Shown: positions 1 through 37,100, numbered from the stretch's first letter. The stretch: DNA of 64,000 bases from Amblyornis subalaris (GCA_018881555.1 JACAXG010000012.1:1-64000); one strand, 5' to 3'. Made by a program: numbers and translations. Notes: generated from the letters alone by a model not told the origin.

Positions 1-25128
<25,128 letters not shown>

Positions 25129-25229
25129 CACAGAATGCTGTTTGTGATAAACTGTTTACAGCCTGAAAAAGTGTGTATTTGTGTCAACAGGACTCCTGTA
25201 GGAGGTACATGCCAAACTGTCAGTTTTTA

Positions 25230-25265
25230 CATATATAGATATATATATAATTATATATATATATA
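25230..25265. repeat. AT microsatellite in 3'UTR
   Basis: An interrupted (AT)n tract lies about 100 bases after the stop codon. Confidence 0.8.
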
Positions 25266-26136
25266 AGGTCAGTGCCTATAGCAAGACAGTGACCCCTCGT
25301 CATCAAACTGCAACTCTGTAAAACAGGGTAACATCTTGACAGGAGGTTGTTGTTTTTAGTACCAGCTGACACTGCTGAAGAGATGATAAAATGGCCAATC
25401 AGACTGTAGGGACCAGTTTAAAAATAAAGGTGCAAACCTATGAATTTCTGTGTTTAACATGAAACACACAGTACAAAAATTGTATCCACTGTTAGCATTT
25501 CAACAGTCACATCTGCCATATTTTTACAAAAATCAGTGTTGGTGAACTTATCATTTTTTAATTCACAGGTTGTTTACTATTATATGTGACTATTTTTGTA
25601 AATGGGTTTTATGTTGGGGAAGGGGGTATGAGGACCAGGTGTTCTACTCTCGGATTCTCTATAATGTACAGACAGAAGTGATTTGCATGAAGGCATGCTG
25701 CACTTGTAGTTCATGCATGGAAAAACATGACGTCGCACAAAGCAGCAGTCTGACTACTTCCATGTTTCAGGGTGGCTCTGTATGTTGAGGTGCTTAATAA
25801 CAGTATCCATCTAGTATCTCATCCAGACAAATCTTAATGTGCCTGTAAAGTCCCATAGAGTCTACAATAATAGAACAGATGTTTTATTTTTTCATAAGTC
25901 ATTTAACAATAGTTGAACAAACTCTGCNTAAAAGTTTTACCAAGGGACATAGAGTCCACTTTTAAGTATTCTTCTGCAGAAAACAGTTTACCTGACCTTG
26001 GGAAATTGAGTTTACCAAAAATCTGCAAAACTTAAGGATTATGAAGTTGTTCTGCTTCACCCTGCAGTATCATTTAGCCATCTTCTGCTCTCAGCAAGGT
26101 TGACATTGTATGTGTTGATTAAAAAAGTACCGTCTA

Positions 26137-26144
26137 TGTAAATA
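26137..26144 (+). promoter_or_regulatory. Pumilio-type element TGTAAATA
   Basis: An exact match to the TGTANATA consensus bound by Pumilio proteins, located in the SCN2A 3'UTR. Pumilio represses sodium channel translation in flies and mammals. The motif is short, so function here is inferred. Confidence 0.4.
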
Positions 26145-26626
26145 GTTATTTTATCCCGTGGTGCATGTTTGAGCAAACAAATAATGACGTGCACAATATT
26201 TATTGCATCAAATATGTACCACAGTAAGTGTAATTTGCAAGCTCTCAACAGGTAATATGAAGTATTCTGTACCATTATAGATAGTTTGGAAGCTATCACT
26301 GATGCATGTTTATCTTGCCTTTGCTGCTGTAATTTTACTCCTTCCACTGTTAAGAGTCTAATATGGGAAGCCATATCTCAGTGGTTAAGTGAAATAAATT
26401 GTTCAATTGGTCATCATTATTTCACAACATCAAGCAATAGTTTGCAGCTATTTAAGAGCTTCTTGCTTTGCATTCTAAAATTTTAAGTGACTACTGTACG
26501 GTGTATAGTTAGACTGTACAGGATATGTTGCAAACTGCTTAATCTGTTGAAAACTACATGGATAGAATTTTCTAAGAAAATATAAATACTGTAAAAAATA
26601 CCATTTTATTTTATTTTTCAGCGTTT

Positions 26627-26634
26627 TGTACATA
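26627..26634 (+). promoter_or_regulatory. Pumilio-type element TGTACATA
   Basis: A second exact TGTANATA match in the SCN2A 3'UTR, about 490 bases after the first and 600 bases before the poly(A) signal. Confidence 0.4.
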
Positions 26635-27237
26635 AAATAAGAAATGAGAATTATCTTCAGGTTGATGTTACTGTCACTTTTGTTACTTTCTATCCATAGC
26701 ACTTTTTAATTCAAGAACTTCACAAAATAAGAAACAAAGGAAAGAATGGGGTAGCTTTAGGTTTCTGCTTTTTTATTAGTACTGTATTTTTGCACATATT
26801 TTAATGTGAAATAAGTTTCAAACTGAGTCCAAAATGCACTTGCTTCCAAATAGATATAACTTGTAATTGAAATGTGGTGGGGAAGATTTGTTTAAAATTC
26901 TAGCACTGCCTGCATCAGAAGTTTCAAGGTAGTCTTTTTATTCATGAAATCTTTACCAGTGTTTGTTTACATAGACTATTCTTATTCTTGTTGATTCATG
27001 CTGCACTAGAACTGTTCTAAATATAATATGGGATCCACAATGTTTTTTTTCCACAGGAATTAAATAGCAAACTTGTATAATTGATCACATCAGGACATTT
27101 TGTGTTTCTTACACAAGCGAAAATTCGATGTTGACTCCTCCTTTTACAAAAATATTGACTTGTGTGTCGGTGAACTGCATGCAGGAAAATGCTATTACCA
27201 TAAAGAACAGTAAACCACATTACAGTTGAGCCAAAAG

Positions 27238-27243
27238 AATAAA
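27238..27243 (+). terminator. SCN2A: Poly(A) signal AATAAA, likely SCN2A 3' end
   Basis: AATAAA is followed within 30 bases by a T/GT-rich stretch (TTTTGTCTTTG), the usual layout of a cleavage and polyadenylation site. A second AATAAA at 27327-27332 could serve as an alternative. Confidence 0.7.
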
Positions 27244-27260
27244 GACTTCATTTTTTATTG

Positions 27261-28429
27261 TATTTAATGGTTTTGTCTTTGTTTTTTTTCCACTAAAAAC
27301 TATTCGATACCAAGAGGTGCTATGAAAATAAAATATGTGTATATAAAGTGTTAGAAATAGGGAGTAGTGATTAAACCTCATTCTACTAATAGATTTGTGA
27401 AAAGTAAAAANAATTGAAGCCGTATGCTTTCAGAAAGATCTTGAATATGATTTGCACTTTACACTCTCCAGGTTATTAATCCTATTCAGGATCCTGGTAC
27501 GATAATGTCTCTGTGCTCATGAGGCTTAAATCCCTTTTTCATATCAGGTATTCTGAGACAACGAGAAAAACAGATGTTAAAGAAACTCTCTAGCTATCAA
27601 GGATGCAAACCAGTATGTATGATTTCAATGATATTTTACATTTGAAGAATTATCTTTGCATTATAAGGAAAAAATTATTTACCTCATAATTTTCAAACCA
27701 TAATTTATTATTTTGTGTTAAGACGAGAGCCAATCTTTTAGGTAGCAATCATATGTGAGTGCTATTTCTAAAAAGAACTTTTCACCACTGGAAATTTAAA
27801 GTAATGCCATGAAGGTAGGATATACTGAACAAATTAAAAGCACAAACTCTAATAACTATCATAGATCTGCAGATGTGCACTCTCCATCAGTTACTCTGTA
27901 AAGTATCAGGAAAACCTGATGTAGCCANTGAGCTATGGGACGTGGAACTCTGAGCTTTGGGTGTGGAGCCCAGGAGGAACACTTGCAAATGGAGCAGTAG
28001 GATGGTGAATGCCCTTCATCTCCTCTCTCCACAGTTTTCAGCCACTGATGGTCTCTTGAGATTGTTTACCCTAAAAAGGAGTATGGCTGCACCAGTGTAG
28101 TGAGTTCTTAGGCTGCAGTGTTTCAGTTTGACTTTTCACCTCAGCTCATGAAAAAACAAATGTCAGGGCTAGGTGGAAGAGAGGGAGAGATGAGAAAATC
28201 CGAAATTGTGTAATAAAAGGACAAGTTTCATGGTTTCGTTGGTTTTGTGGAGGGAAAGGTCTGGAAAAAAACGGGTACATAAATAATACATTTGTATGAC
28301 TTAGACGCTGCAAATAATCAGTGTGTGTCTTGAGAGGGGTTTGTGCCTAACAGCACACTAGCACAAAGAAAAAAAAAATTCATTAAATGCCTCAAACAAC
28401 AAGCAGCTGGGGTTTTGCTTGGGTGCTGC
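27261..28429. other. Intergenic spacer between SCN2A and the CpG island
   Basis: About 1.2 kb of AT-rich sequence with an alternative AATAAA near its start. No coding frame, RNA gene or recognised repeat was seen. Confidence 0.6.
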
Positions 28430-28499
28430 CCCCCGCCCCCTTTGTTTTTTGTTTTGTAAACATATCTGTGGACGTACTGGAAACACCTATGACACAGGG

Positions 28500-28673
28500 G
28501 ACACCGACGATGCCCAGGTGCGTCCCCACAGCATCTCCTCGCGGGGCAGCTCAGGCCGCTCCGTTCGCCGGGTGCTTCCCCGCCGGCCCCGGCCCTACTC
28601 CCGCTCCCGCTCCGCTGGGCAGCGCCCGCTCCGTCCCGGCGCCGGCGCTGCCTCGGGACCGCCCGCGCCGCAG
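28500..28673 (+). other. CSRNP3: Candidate noncoding first exon of CSRNP3 (3' boundary only)
   Basis: CGCCGCAG followed by GTGAGAGG gives a near-consensus + strand splice donor at 28674 inside the CpG island. The transcription start is unknown, so the left edge given is arbitrary. A second, weaker donor (CTCGG then GTGAGG) lies at 28963. Splicing from 28673 to 60289 would make a first intron of about 31.6 kb unless further noncoding exons lie between. Confidence 0.35.
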
Positions 28674-28962
28674 GTGAGAGGCGCGGGGAGCGGCGGCCGC
28701 GCGCGGACGGTTCCCGGGGCACCGCGAGCCCCGGCGGGAGGCGGGGGCCAAGCAGCTCCCCCGGGTGGCCCGGCCAGGGCGGAGCGGGCCTCGGGAGCCG
28801 CTCGGGGTCACCCCGCCCCGGGGCTGGGAAAGCGCCGCTCGCCGCGCTCTCTGCCGGCGATGGAGGGCGGCGGCCCGGCGGCCCCGTTAGGCGCGGCTGC
28901 CGGCGTGGGGCCGGCTGGCGAGCCTGGGAGGCGACAGAAGCGCTGGAATAGCGGGCGCTCGG

Positions 28963-28964
28963 GT
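28963..28964 (+). promoter_or_regulatory. CSRNP3: Second candidate splice donor in the CpG island (GTGAGG)
   Basis: GCTCGG|GTGAGGAC is a weaker donor-like site, and an alternative 3' boundary for a noncoding first exon. Confidence 0.2.
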
Positions 28965-29420
28965 GAGGACCCGTGAGCGCAGTGGGTGTTTCCATGCGCA
29001 GAGGCGGCGGCGGAGCACGGCGCACCCGCTGCCAGCCCGGGAGCGGGGGGATCGGCGTGAGGAGAACAAACCCCACTGCCACCTGGGTTTGTAAGTCACC
29101 CAGAGAGAGCGGCTGCCCCCAAACCGGAGCTTTACTGGATCCTCGCCTGTAAGACCGCCTGTCTCTCCTGGCGTTTCTGACACCTGAGGCGAAAAGGGAT
29201 GCGAGGTGAGGCGGCCTGCGGCACCCCTTAGGGCTCCCTGCGTTGTAGCTGGCGCTCCGTGCTGCAGCTGGCCCAGCGCTTTCAGTCGCAGCTGCTCCCA
29301 TCGGCTCGGAGCCCCTCGATGAGGGGCTGTGCCCCGCGGGGCCTCCCTGGGCCGGGAGTGCCGGCACACACGGGCCCGGCCCGCCCGCCTCGCCGCACCC
29401 AGGGGCTGCGGGAGCCTGTG

Positions 29421-30912
29421 CCCCGCATAGCGCGATAAACGGGAAACGTCTCGTGAGGTTTCTGTGTAGTCTGTGGTTCTGGACAAATCCTGTGGTGCTG
29501 CAATACTGTGCTAGTGCTCTGTGAGAAACGATATTCTATATCCACTCAGCCCAGCAAACTCTGGAGCGACAAGAGACCACCAGTTCTTTCTTTGTCTAAA
29601 ACATCTGGTCTAAGTAGGCAGGAAAGACAAACAGTTGCGAGAGGCNGTGGCTGACCAAGCTAGTAGAGCTAAATAATGAGCAGGTTGCTTCAGGCTGAAA
29701 ACCATGCTCAGTTTCCCATGTTCTTTCACACATAATGGTTAATATGTTAACCATATTAATATGTCACCATATATTTCATGTTTTGAACGAGGATGTGTTT
29801 TACTGGGGAATTTGTTAACAAAAGTCCACCGCAAAAGATTTCATATCCACATTTGTCACTGTTACTTTACCAGTGCGGAAATTGGAGAATGGATTTTTNT
29901 GTCGTGTGCGTGGATAAACTACACCTCTAAGAGGTTTGTAAATGTTAGTATATTTACCCTGAGAAGCGACAGAGTAATTAAAGACCCAAGGGCAAAGATG
30001 CTGAAGTGGCATCTAGTCACCCTAGGGTGACTCCAGAACAACTTCTGTGCTGTTTAGTCTCATCAGAGGAAAGCAGCTAAAATAATCTCTAAAATACAGC
30101 TTTTAAAAATTGACTATAAGGAAAGGTCTGCCCTTTTTGTANGCCTGTTGTTATCTGTGGCTATTGTTTCAATGTGTTATTTTTGTGTTTATTGTTAGAA
30201 TGATAGTTCAGGTTAGCCCAGCACCATCCCTCACTAGTCACTAAAATTGTCATCATCATTTATTTTAGAGAATCCNGTTAAGAGCAGCAAATCGAGAGAA
30301 CTTGGAGAGGTAGTTTGTGACTAAGCATGCTTTATTTCAAAGTGTTCTTAGATATCTTAAAGCATTTTAGATCTATTTAGCTTTTACCGTGAAATAAATA
30401 GAACTTTCTGCAGTAGACTTCACTCTGTGGGAACCCTTACTTGTGTGATAGTGTGAGAAGTGTTTGCAGCATGTAATGTTATCTTGCTGTGAATTTATCT
30501 TTGTGATAGGTCTTGTGTCTTACTGTTTAGATTTTTGATTCTGTCAGGTAGTTCTAATGACAATTTAAAATTATTTCCTGCCTTTGTGATTGCATAGCAA
30601 CGGCTGTGGAGGGAATAAGCAATACGCAACTGCAGGAGGTTGTAATGTGTGTTACAACACACGTTCACTATTGTAAATTGTTGTATTTGGGAAACAAATG
30701 GCCTTGTAGGGATGGTACAGATCAGCACACAGCCTAGTTTGGCACTTGTCACGCTGATAGCACAGCTTGCTTTAACCACAGACAGATGTTATGGCACGGA
30801 TGTACTACATCAGTCTATTTGTTCGAAGTGAAGAGGGTGTGAATGGGGCTGAACCGTGGTTTGGATTACTTTCTATAGGGGAACCTTCTATAGGTGGTTG
30901 GTGGTGACTGAT
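29421..30912 (+). other. CSRNP3: CSRNP3 5' intron, segment after CpG island
   Basis: AT-rich intronic sequence. It contains a perfect 8-bp inverted repeat around 29735-29754. No gene was recognised. Confidence 0.5.
29735..29754. repeat. Short perfect inverted repeat
   Basis: ATGGTTAA and TTAACCAT flank a 4-base spacer, a palindromic element about 300 bases after the CpG island. It resembles an HNF1 or homeodomain dimer site with a one-base longer spacer; function is unknown. Confidence 0.5.
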
Positions 30913-31509
30913 TGTTGTGGTTTAACCCCAGCTGGCAACTACATGCTGCACAGCTGCTCACTCACTCTCCAAGCAGCGGGGTGGGGGACAGAAATAGAAG
31001 GGTGAAAGTGAGAAAACTTAGGTAGAGCTAAAGACACTTCAATAGGTAAAACAAAAGCCGAGCACACAAGCAAAGCCAAACAAGGAATTCATCCACCATT
31101 TCCCACAGGCAGGCGGGTGTTCAGCCATCTCCAGGACAGCCAGTGCTCCACCACACGTAACAGTGACTTGGGAAGACAAACGCCATCGCTTGAAATGTAC
31201 TCCCCCTTCCTCCTCTTTTCCCCAGATTTATATGCTGAGCATGGCACTGTATGGTGTGGGATATCCCTGTGGTCAGTTGGGGGCAGCCATCCTGGCTGTG
31301 TCCCCTCCGAGCTCCTCATGCACTCCCATTCTTCTCACTGGTGGGGCCGCGTGAGGAGCAGAAAAGGCCTTGAACTGTGTGTGAGCACTGCTCAGCAACA
31401 GCGATAACGTCTCAGAATTACCAACACTGCTTCCAGCACAAATCTCAAACACAGCACCATACCAGCTGCTGTGAAGAAAATTAACTCTCTCCCAGCCAAA
31501 CCCAGCACA
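30913..31509 (-). mobile_element. Solo LTR of an avian ERVL-like element, 597 bp
   Basis: The + strand bounds are TGTTGTGGTTTAACCCC and AACCCAGCACA, giving TG...CA ends. The flanking 5-mers are CTGAT (30908-30912) and CTAAT (31510-31514), a target duplication with one mismatch. Read on the minus strand, the sequence starts TGTGCTGGG...GGCTGGGAGAGAGTTAA, contains a TATATAAAT-like box (complement of ATTTATATG near 31226) and ends GGGGTTAAACCACAACA. It is the same family as the + strand fragment at 55147-55413. No internal viral genes are present. Confidence 0.8.
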
Positions 31510-31619
31510 CTAATTTAGAGAAGCAGTGAGCGAGACGATAAGGTTTGGATGTTGTAAGGTGCCAGACAACACTTAAAAGGGCTTACGGTTGTTCATGTGA
31601 TCTGAGTTGGAAGCATGGG

Positions 31620-32215
31620 AGAAATACTGACAAGGTATTCTCAAGAGGTCACAACAACAAAAAGAACTTAATGGCAACTTTAGAAAACCAAAGAAACTTT
31701 GGCAAAGGGTTTAGTGCAGCATTCAATCAACATAAAATGTTTCTCAAAGCATTAACTTGGCCCATTCAACTTAGCAAACTCTAAGCCAGCTCAATTTTAA
31801 ACTCAAAAATTCCAAGAGAGAATTAGAAGAAGAAACAAAGACAGAAAAGGACACATACAGCTACCAACTCCTGGATTCCAGGGGTGTCCAGACAGAAATT
31901 GCAAGAGGAGGTAGGGCCAAGACATCTGACTGCCTCTTGTTTGGCTTAAAAACCCCTTGGCCTTGCTGGGCCCTTCCCCTGAGTGGGACTTCTGGTCATT
32001 TGGCCACTCCAGGAGCTGGGTTAGGGGCTCCAGGGGTGGGTGCGGAGCACTGCCTCAGCTGTGCCGGGGATTGTCAGCCACTGCAGGGCTGGGATACAGG
32101 CTCTGGGGGTGGGGGTGCAGGGAAGTGCACTGCCTCACCAGTGCGAGGCCTGACCTGCCCCTTGCCCCACACATGTGCACCCCAAAATGTCTTGAGACAT
32201 CAATCTTTCCAGCTC
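31620..32215. repeat. LTR-like interspersed repeat, ends unresolved
   Basis: The left part (31620-31860) is A-rich with phrases such as CAACAACAAAAAGAAC. The right part (31900-32210) is GC-rich (CTGTGCCGGGGATTG, CACTGCCTCACC). The abrupt composition and my memory of similar bird repeats suggest an LTR or related retroelement. I could not find terminal TG/CA pairs or a target duplication. The + strand open frames of about 100 codons here are incidental. Confidence 0.4.
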
Positions 32216-34116
32216 TCACAGATGTCTCTGGCAGTGAAGACATCTTGCTAATGTGTGTATGAATCTGAGAAATGTAGAGCATTCGCGTTACTGGAAAAAA
32301 GGATTCATCAAATAGATGCAGTGTTAAGTGAAGGACTGATGCATATAAAATAATACAGAAGACTAAATATTTTCCTTTGTTTTCTGCTGTTTTTAGTATG
32401 CATCATTGTACTATATTAGTTACTTCTTACCCCACAACCCCTTTAAAGAAGCTTATATTTTTGCTAGTTCTGAAAACTTGTGAAATGAATAATGCCACGC
32501 TATTCTGAATATAAACTTTCACCTTTAAAAGTATTTCACACTTGACTGTTTCACTTTGTTGTAAATTCCTGAACTTCTTGAGCACAGTTTAAATACTTNT
32601 GCAAATCTTTATTAAGATGCAGGTTTTGCTGCCCGCCCTCCCCATCATCCTGTTTGCTGTATGGCTTTGACAGGTAAAAAAAAAAGCCTGTTGCATTTCC
32701 CAGGAAAGTACCCTCTCCATTGGGAATGCCTTCCATTACTCTGGATATCCTTAGTTACTTGGTGATTTGCCCGAGCGTTTTGCAAAACCTGTGCAGTTCT
32801 GTGCCAGAGTGTGCAGGCTAGATCATAAAGGAGAGGGGGCACGGCCAAACTGGAGGTAGCTGCTCTTATCTGCACTCTAGGGAGGTGGATGATGTGAAGG
32901 TAATCCAAACTAATTGGTTTCAGTGATAATACATTCTGTATAATGTGCTGTGTGATAAGCAAGTGTTGTTAGAACAGATAAAAAAGAATGCATTTCCTAA
33001 TTAATGGTTCCGCAAAGCAGTCTGGAACCATGAGCCAGTCTGCAGATAAGACTTGTACCTAGTTTCCAAGGATTCTTTTTAAATTAGTTTCTCATAATCT
33101 CATACTTAAGTAGTTATTATGTTAAAAGAAAAAGGTATTTTACACATATATGAGACTGCTGTGACATATAAAAGCAGTTTTTGCAGGTAACTGTTTTGCA
33201 AGACTGTTTTCTTCAGGGTTCCCCCCACCTTCATTNTTGTGTTAGAAATCAGCATGTGTGACCTAGAGGTCGCATCATTTCAGTGCAGTACTTACCGTGT
33301 GGTGTTCTCAAGATATTTTGTATCATACACATATTTGACAGGAAAATAAATCTAGTGTCTCGGTAAGATTATAATGGGGTGCTGAAAGGGTTATGTTTGA
33401 AAGTATGAATTCCATGTTATTACATGGATCCTTTGATCAGCCTGTTGGGTTTTTTTATTCACACTTCTGCGAACTGTTTGTGTTCAAGTGGGAATTGCAT
33501 GACTCTGGGTTTGACACTGCTCTTTCACTTTGCTTTGAAGTGCCAACAGCCTTCTCAAAAGGCATGATGTTCTATTTTAGTAATCAAGCACTACTTTTTT
33601 GTTACCTGGTGAGAATACAGATAGAAAGGGCAAATTGCCTGTATAACCTTGAGATATTGTTTTAAACAATTGCATCAGAAGTCTTGCTGTATATAGTTTG
33701 TCTTATGCAATATTTTGTGTGTGTGTGCCTTTGTCTTTTGTCTCTTCTGGGTTTTTTTGAGAGATCTGTTTGCTCAGTCCCTCTACACAAAGTGCAGTAA
33801 TGTAAATCACTAGTGTACACTTTGTACCAAATATATCTGGAAAAGACACATATGTAACTTGGTATTCTTGCACTGGATGTAGTAGATCTGAAACACAAAT
33901 TTACTTACCTCATTTTGTATAAACTATATATATATATATGATCAGATTTTAGTGAAAATTTGCAAAATAATTGTGGAAGGAGGATTTGAAGTAGTGTTTT
34001 GTTTTCAGGTAGAAAATACTCAAGCATTTTTTATACAAACCCCTGGACTATTGGTGATTTCACAGCAGACTTGTTTCTGTTGCAGCCTTGCTATGTCACA
34101 GCTAGCTTCTTTTGCA

Positions 34117-34130
34117 GTTCCCATGGCAAC
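34117..34130. promoter_or_regulatory. RFX-type X-box-like motif
   Basis: GTTCCCATGGCAAC differs by one base from the palindromic X-box consensus GTTRCCATGGYAAC bound by RFX factors. Related half-matched motifs occur at 55873, 58407 and 63739 in the same intron region. Regulatory activity is inferred only. Confidence 0.35.
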
Positions 34131-37100
34131 AAGGATTTTTGAACTGCAAAGCAGGATACTGGTTTGAGGGGGTATAAATATTCTTTATTACCGAAGAAAT
34201 TTTGATCCTTGAAAGCTGATCAGGCACTCTGCCGTTCCCCTTCATGTCCCTCCCCTTGATCGTCTGTGTTTTGCCCATATGTTTACACCTAAATGTGAAT
34301 TCCTATTTAAGAAGAATAGTTACCTGTTCTAATTTTTAACATAGTGTAAGAGATAATTGAACATTGTCAAGCCTTACTGTAGTGATAGCATGGAAAAACG
34401 TGTTGTCTTCCTGTACAGTCTTGACAAACAGGAGACCACTGTATATATGTGGAAATTTGGATGTTTGGATGTTTGTGAACATTGTATATGCTTATAAAAA
34501 GTAATGAGAGTTAACATTGCTCAGGATTTGCATTGGCTTCTACTAATGTTTATTTTGGCTTGAACTTGTTTCCAAGATGCATTCATAAAATATTTACTTT
34601 TTAAATAGACTTACACTAGACTTTTAAAGTAAAGGATCTCAAAATACTGCACCTGATTCACAAACTAAAATTTATTAACAGTGGCAATAATCTTGTGTGT
34701 TTTTCAGTGTCTATCCCTCACCATCTCAGATGAACACAAGTGGTATGGGATGTTTGGGATGTATCCTGAACCAAATAGTTACAGGATAAGCCTTGACAGA
34801 GTAACTCTGCTAGGGTAATTTTTTCTAAGTTAGGTTTTCTGTGTTGTTGTTTTTCCTTCCGAGCACTTATTCCAAAATAAGAAGCCAGTTATTCAGATTT
34901 GTCAAGTTCCCTCCATAATCTCACCGTTTAGTTTGGGTTGTTTTGTTTTGTAACTGGTAAAAAAGAAAGTGGGAATTATACAGTTGCTGAAACAAACAGC
35001 ACAGGTAAACTAGATAATTTTATGTTGTAAAAGCCTCGGAATAGTACACCATAGGAATTTATCTTCATGATGTGTGGAAGGTAATTTAGAGATGAATTAA
35101 AAACAAGTTTGGAAAGTAAGGGCAGCTGCCAGTGGCCTGCTGGTCTTTATGGTTTGGGCTGGGAGACCTGTTTCCCCCTGCCACTGTCACCACACATAGA
35201 TGTAGGATGACTGTGGAATCATGAAAAAACACCACTTTGATCTCTGCAACTGAAGCTACTCATACAAAGACAAGCAGTTCTGCTGGAGAAGGATTGTACA
35301 GGAGTAGGGCAACCTAGTATTTAGGGAATAACTTCATCCAAATATGCATTTGTAAAAGACTTTTCACCAGTGCTATTACCTGTGTATGTTGTAGCTGTAA
35401 CAAAATAACTTGCATATACAGAGAGAGAAGTTGAGCTTAGCACCCAGAGCCAAACATGAATACTCTGCATGCATATAATTTTTTTTCAAGTGATGCTAGA
35501 GGTTCTGGAATGACGAATTTTAACTTTTTCTTCCCACTGACTTCCACCAAAGTTAACTCAGTGCTAATATTGAAAAAAGTTTACAGGCTGCAGTAGTATA
35601 AAATTCATAATGCTGTATTCTGCACGCAGAATGTGATTCTGGAACATTGTTTGGAAATTCAAGAAAATCAAGCTATGAAAACTGGAATTTTGAACATGGA
35701 TCTGAAAAGATTTACAGAGATGGACAGCATCTGGCAGTGTATTGCGTTAGCCCTCCTCCCCTGCTTCCCAACACAACCTCAACTCACTTGTAAGAGCTTG
35801 AAGGCTTATTGTGGCATTTGTTTTTCTGGCTTTGCTTGTAATACTATGCAGTGCAGGTTTTCACTGAATAATTTGTCCAGTGCTCTCTGAGAATTCAAGA
35901 GAACAGATAGTTGCTACCTTGGGTTTTATGCTTGAGAAATATGAAGAGTTTAGGAAAAGGAATCCCTTAAATGCAATTAAAGAATAAGAGAGCTGAGTAC
36001 CAGTGTCAGATAGTTTCTGTTGTTTCTGGCGAGGATGTGAGGCTGGTGATGGAGCATGAAGCTCCATGAATGGGTCGAACAGCTAGCTTCTGCATCTCTG
36101 TTGAGACACATTAGGAGGAGTGACAATGTGATGACATAATCACTGACCCCAGATTGTTCTTGGCTATAAATCCTCTGGTTGCAGTCTCCACCGTTTCTCT
36201 GCATGTGCCGTTCACGTTTAAGGGCTTTTCAGATCATCTCCAGCACCATCTGCTGCATAATGGAAAGAAAACAATTGTGCTGTGTGTGGAGCCAGCTGAC
36301 TCCCTCAGTGGAGTTGGGGGTTTGCAAACTACATCTCATTTTGAAGAACTTGTCTGTCTGCTTGTTCCCACTGACACACTGTGCAGTAGTCACTAGGCCG
36401 CCATTATGGATGAAAAATAAAGTAGCAACTCACTTACAGGGACGTACATGTTTTGAGCAGGCCAAATACTGTTTGTGTCTTCTCATGCTTGTGTACAAGA
36501 AATACAGCACATCCTAATGTATCTGTAATTGGAAGAAGGGAAACCTTGTCTGTGAAGCATCTTGTATGGATGTATGACTGCATTGGTAACACGTCCTGCA
36601 CGATGAGGAAATAAGCAACAGGGTTTCTTAACTGCAAGTATTCACTAGGTGTCAGTGCGTGATTGCACCGAACNGACATTCTTGCTGAGTTCTTTGATTG
36701 TGGTACCTCCCTTGTGAATAGGCATTTTAAAGAAAACTCCCACTTTTGTTTCCAGAACACAGTGTGGATTAAATGTAAGAATAACTAATGATTAAAAGTA
36801 ATTATTTCAGTCCTTTTTTTAGGAGCAGTCTGACAAAAATGCTGATATTAAAAAAAAATTACNAACATGTTTTGTGCTTAATGAAGATTCTTTAAAGACT
36901 TAGTATAGCTCCTGAATCCATCACTATCAGGCTTTCTTGTCAGTATCTGGTATATTACTGATGAAACACTCTACTCGTACTGCTGCTGATCCCGGGAGGG
37001 ACTAAAATTCCTATTAAGATGTGGAAAAATTGTACTTTTCATAGTGACACATTATCTGTAAAATGAATGCATTCGCTTAATTATTTGAAAAAATGCTGTT

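Larger units (their letters stand above)
25129..27260 (+). other. SCN2A: SCN2A 3' untranslated region
   Basis: The AT-rich sequence after the stop runs to a canonical AATAAA at 27238. It holds an AT microsatellite (25230-25265), internal AATAAA at 25423 and two TGTANATA motifs. Its length, about 2.1 kb, is in the range of vertebrate SCN2A 3'UTRs. The cleavage site is inferred, not observed. Confidence 0.75.
28430..29420 (+). promoter_or_regulatory. CSRNP3: CpG island, probable CSRNP3 promoter
   Basis: From about 28430 to 29420 the sequence turns strongly GC-rich with dense CG dinucleotides (for example GGCGGCCGCGCGCGG near 28691), unlike the AT-rich surroundings. CCGCCC-type Sp1 boxes occur on both strands. 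It lies downstream of the SCN2A poly(A) site and upstream of the first CSRNP3 coding exon on the same strand, so it is the natural promoter candidate for that gene. CpG islands are often bidirectional; an antisense transcript is possible. Long open frames on both strands here (up to 349 codons on the minus strand) reflect low stop-codon frequency in GC-rich DNA. Confidence 0.65.

Noticed and set aside
25423..25428. AATAAA as SCN2A 3' end
   Set aside because: It lies only about 300 bases past the stop with no strong GT-rich tract after it; the 27238 signal fits better. It could still give a minor short isoform.
28419..28976. 185-codon + strand open frame in the CpG island
   Set aside because: It crosses the strong splice donor at 28674 and has the same low-stop GC artefact; no family match.
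28318..29367. 349-codon minus-strand open frame in the CpG island
   Set aside because: Composition is Arg/Pro/Ala/Gly-rich, as random GC-rich DNA gives; overlapping open frames occur in other frames; no domain is recognisable.
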